From Cymbomonas tetramitiformis (lineage: Eukaryota; Chlorophyta; Pyramimonadophyceae; Pyramimonadales; Pyramimonadaceae): a DNA stretch of 18,368 nucleotides. Location: positions 1 through 18,368 of the forward strand of contig LGRX02034503.1 of the NCBI GenBank assembly GCA_001247695.2, read 5' to 3'. The notes under the pieces are model-generated. The model worked only from the letters and a program-made list of their open reading frames with translations. It was not told the origin of the DNA and did not search any database. This document shows, piece after piece, positions 16,461-18,368 of this stretch. How positions within the stretch are numbered: position 1 is the first letter of the stretch; each line of letters starts with the position of its first letter. The position numbers and the translations under genes are program-made.

Positions 16461-17520
16461 TGTGAATTTATGATAAACGCAGCTTCGGGTTATCTCGCCG
16501 CTACGCGCTCAACGGGGAAAATGCCCCTCTGTGAGAATTCACGAGCGTGTTCTGAATTCGCGAACGTTTTCGGACAGCTGCGGATCTCCAGCGCCGCGAA
16601 ACGGCGACATGCGTGTCTATTGCTGTGCCACGTAAAACGTGCCAGGCGGCGACGCGCTTCTGCCGCGCCGGCTCGTGGATTCGCAAAACGGGCGCGGGTC
16701 TAACTTGTACTCGCAGACTGTAGATTCAGGCTCAGATGGAAGCATGAAAAGCAGAAAGGCAAACGAGCAACACAGGGGGCAATTCACAGATAAATAAAAC
16801 AAGCACCCCGGCACGACTTCGCATATACATCAGAGTGGCGTGCCGGCACTCTGGGGATCCGAACCAGACTCTTACAAACTGCTAGTGACAAAGCTCTCAT
16901 GTGGATTCGAAGCATATGTATGCATATATCACATTTAATACTAGGCCACAAGAGGCAAATATCACTATCCCGCAGAATGGCTTTGAAAGGTTCGGATCTA
17001 ACAACTTTTCGAAAGCAGGAGCTAGCTAAATACTCAAGCGAGCATAGTGGAAGTTCGTGGATGCCATTGTCGTTTCGGATGCTCTGTGACCATTGGTTCC
17101 CAGTGACAGCGGCGTTTGGTGTCCACGCGCGCTTGCGTTTGCCCTGTCATGCATCGCCGAGACGTCATGTGTGGTCATGTCGTGCTGTCACTTCGTGTGA
17201 TGTCGTGCTTGACGCTCTGCGGCGCTCGCGGATCGGCACGGGCTAGTCGCGGCGACGTCGATGTAGCGCTTGGCGAGGCGTCGTGCATGATTTATACTGG
17301 GAAGGAGATCTGAGCTGGAGGGTGACCGTGATATGCTCCGGGCGCTCGAGCGGACAATGAACTGGGGTAGGACCGTGACTGAGGGGGGAATGACAGTTAC
17401 TGAAGAAGGGGGTCATGGTTGGGGCGTTTGCTGACGGCTGAGACGGGCGCGATGCGGGCAAATGCGGTGGGGTCTGACATGGGCTGCGGTAGCGTGACTA
17501 AATATGGGGGGCCTGACAGG
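16461..17520. other. Non-coding, no gene recognised
   Basis: Short open frames only. A tRNA T-arm-like segment on the minus strand near 16852-16880 (CTGGTTCGGATCCCCAG) lacks a matching acceptor stem. From about 17290 the plus strand becomes strongly G-rich. Confidence 0.5.
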
Positions 17521-17540
17521 CCTTTCAGGGGTGCTCGAGG

Positions 17541-18368
17541 GACCCCTTCTAAGCGTGTTTGTTGTTGTGACAGCTGTCGCGATTATGAACACGGGGCGGC
17601 AATGTAGGGGCTGGCGGGGCGTGGGGGTATTGCTGGGTGCTAAAATGGCGGTGTATCTCTGTTGTGGTTGAGTGTGGGGTGTTGTGAGGGATTTTGGGTT
17701 TGATTGAGATGTGGGTGCGGCATTGAGGGCAAGTTGTTTTAAGTATACCCCCCCAGATGATGGCGTATGGATTGAGAGACAGATCATATAGCGTGTTGAT
17801 ATCGTAGTCAGTGGCTGAGCGGATGCGGCTGTGGGCGTGTTGATCTCGCAGTTGATGGTTGAATGGCTGTGGTGCTGGCGTTGACCTCGTAATTGGTGAT
17901 TTGAACGGATGTGGTGCTGGCGTGTTGACGAGGGGTGCCCGAGGGACCCCTTCTAAGCGTGTTTGTTGTTGTGACAGCTGTCGCGATTATGAACAAGGGG
18001 CGGCAATGTAGGGGCTGGCGGGGCGTGGGGGTATTGTTGGGTGCTGAAATGGCGGTGTATCTCTGCTGTGGTTGAGTGTGGGGTGTTGTGAGGGATTTTG
18101 GGTTTGAGATGTGGGTGTGGCATTGGAGGGCAAGTTTTTTAAATATATTCCCCCCCCCAGCTGATGGCGTATGGATTGGGAGACATCAGCTGGCAAGACA
18201 AGAAGTGGTTGTGGCGTGGTGACATGAGCGTGATTGTTGATGCTGACGTGTGATTGCGGCTGCGGGTGCGTAGATTTCGTAGTTGATGGCTGAATGGCTG
18301 TGGTGGTGGCGTGTTGATATCGTAGTCAGTGGTTGAGCGGATGCGGCTGTGGGCGTGTTGATCTCGTA
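17541..18368. repeat. 404-bp higher-order repeat: 172-bp block plus about 43-bp minisatellite
   Basis: GACCCCTTCTAAGCGTGTTT starts at 17541 and at 17945, exactly 404 bp apart, and leads into the 172-bp block (17575-17747 and 17979-18150). Each block is followed by a C-run and then a minisatellite with GCGTGTTGAT-like starts at 17791, 17835, 17878 and 17920, and at 18268, 18309 and 18353 (spacing 41-44 bp). The array runs off the right edge. Confidence 0.88.

Noticed and set aside
16852..16880. tRNA gene on the minus strand
   Set aside because: Only a T-arm-like stem is present; no acceptor pairing, D-arm or anticodon arm can be placed.
16899..17246. 115-codon plus-strand open frame
   Set aside because: No recognisable motif, and its lower part is Arg/Cys-rich as expected from random GC-rich DNA.

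Overview
The window is eukaryotic nuclear DNA. It has GT-AG introns, a multi-exon chromatin gene, an LTR retrotransposon, a DNA transposon with terminal inverted repeats, and long stretches of satellite and minisatellite DNA. No bacterial-type operon, rRNA or intact tRNA is visible. A SAWADEE-like histone-reader fold, AAACCCT motifs and a retroelement primer site matching plant-type initiator tRNA hint at a plant or algal-type genome. The lineage cannot be fixed from sequence alone.

Positions 1-7345 are dominated by one minus-strand gene, which I reconstruct as ten phase-compatible exons (553 codons, 3' end outside the window). It reads, in order: a SAWADEE-like domain, a low-complexity linker, an extended PHD finger whose zinc ligands are spread over exons 6-9, and a basic/acidic tail with two AT-hooks. 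At least three of its introns carry tandem minisatellites (periods 33, 83 and 33 bp). In the last visible intron, a 3.1 kb non-autonomous Ty1/copia-type element (65-3176) has inserted antisense to the gene. It has two LTRs, a primer site for half of tRNA-iMet, a broken gag-protease region and a polypurine tract.

Positions 8452-9840 hold a 1373-bp element that looks like a hAT-type DNA transposon: 8-bp target duplication, 15-bp terminal inverted repeats starting CAAGG, and a subterminal array of 31-bp iterons at each end, each unit centred on the palindrome TGTCGACA. Its cargo is not a transposase but a small chromodomain protein gene. An in-frame TAG is followed by further coding-like sequence and a plausible intron and second exon.

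From about 10.2 kb to the end I see no convincing gene. There is a diverged satellite of about 175 bp (10.2-11.2 kb), AC/GT- and AT-rich microsatellite DNA with tRNA-like SINE traces (11.2-14.7 kb), a 172-bp tandem duplication (15.1-15.44 kb), a 171-184-bp tandem array (15.7-16.45 kb), and a 172-bp block present three times, twice in a 404-bp higher-order repeat with 43-bp minisatellites (17.5-18.37 kb). Several apparently unrelated repeats share a nucleosome-like length of 172-177 bp.

The common theme is chromatin and repeats: a host histone/DNA reader gene lies beside a transposon carrying a chromodomain gene, next to satellite-rich DNA. Any functional link between them is inference.
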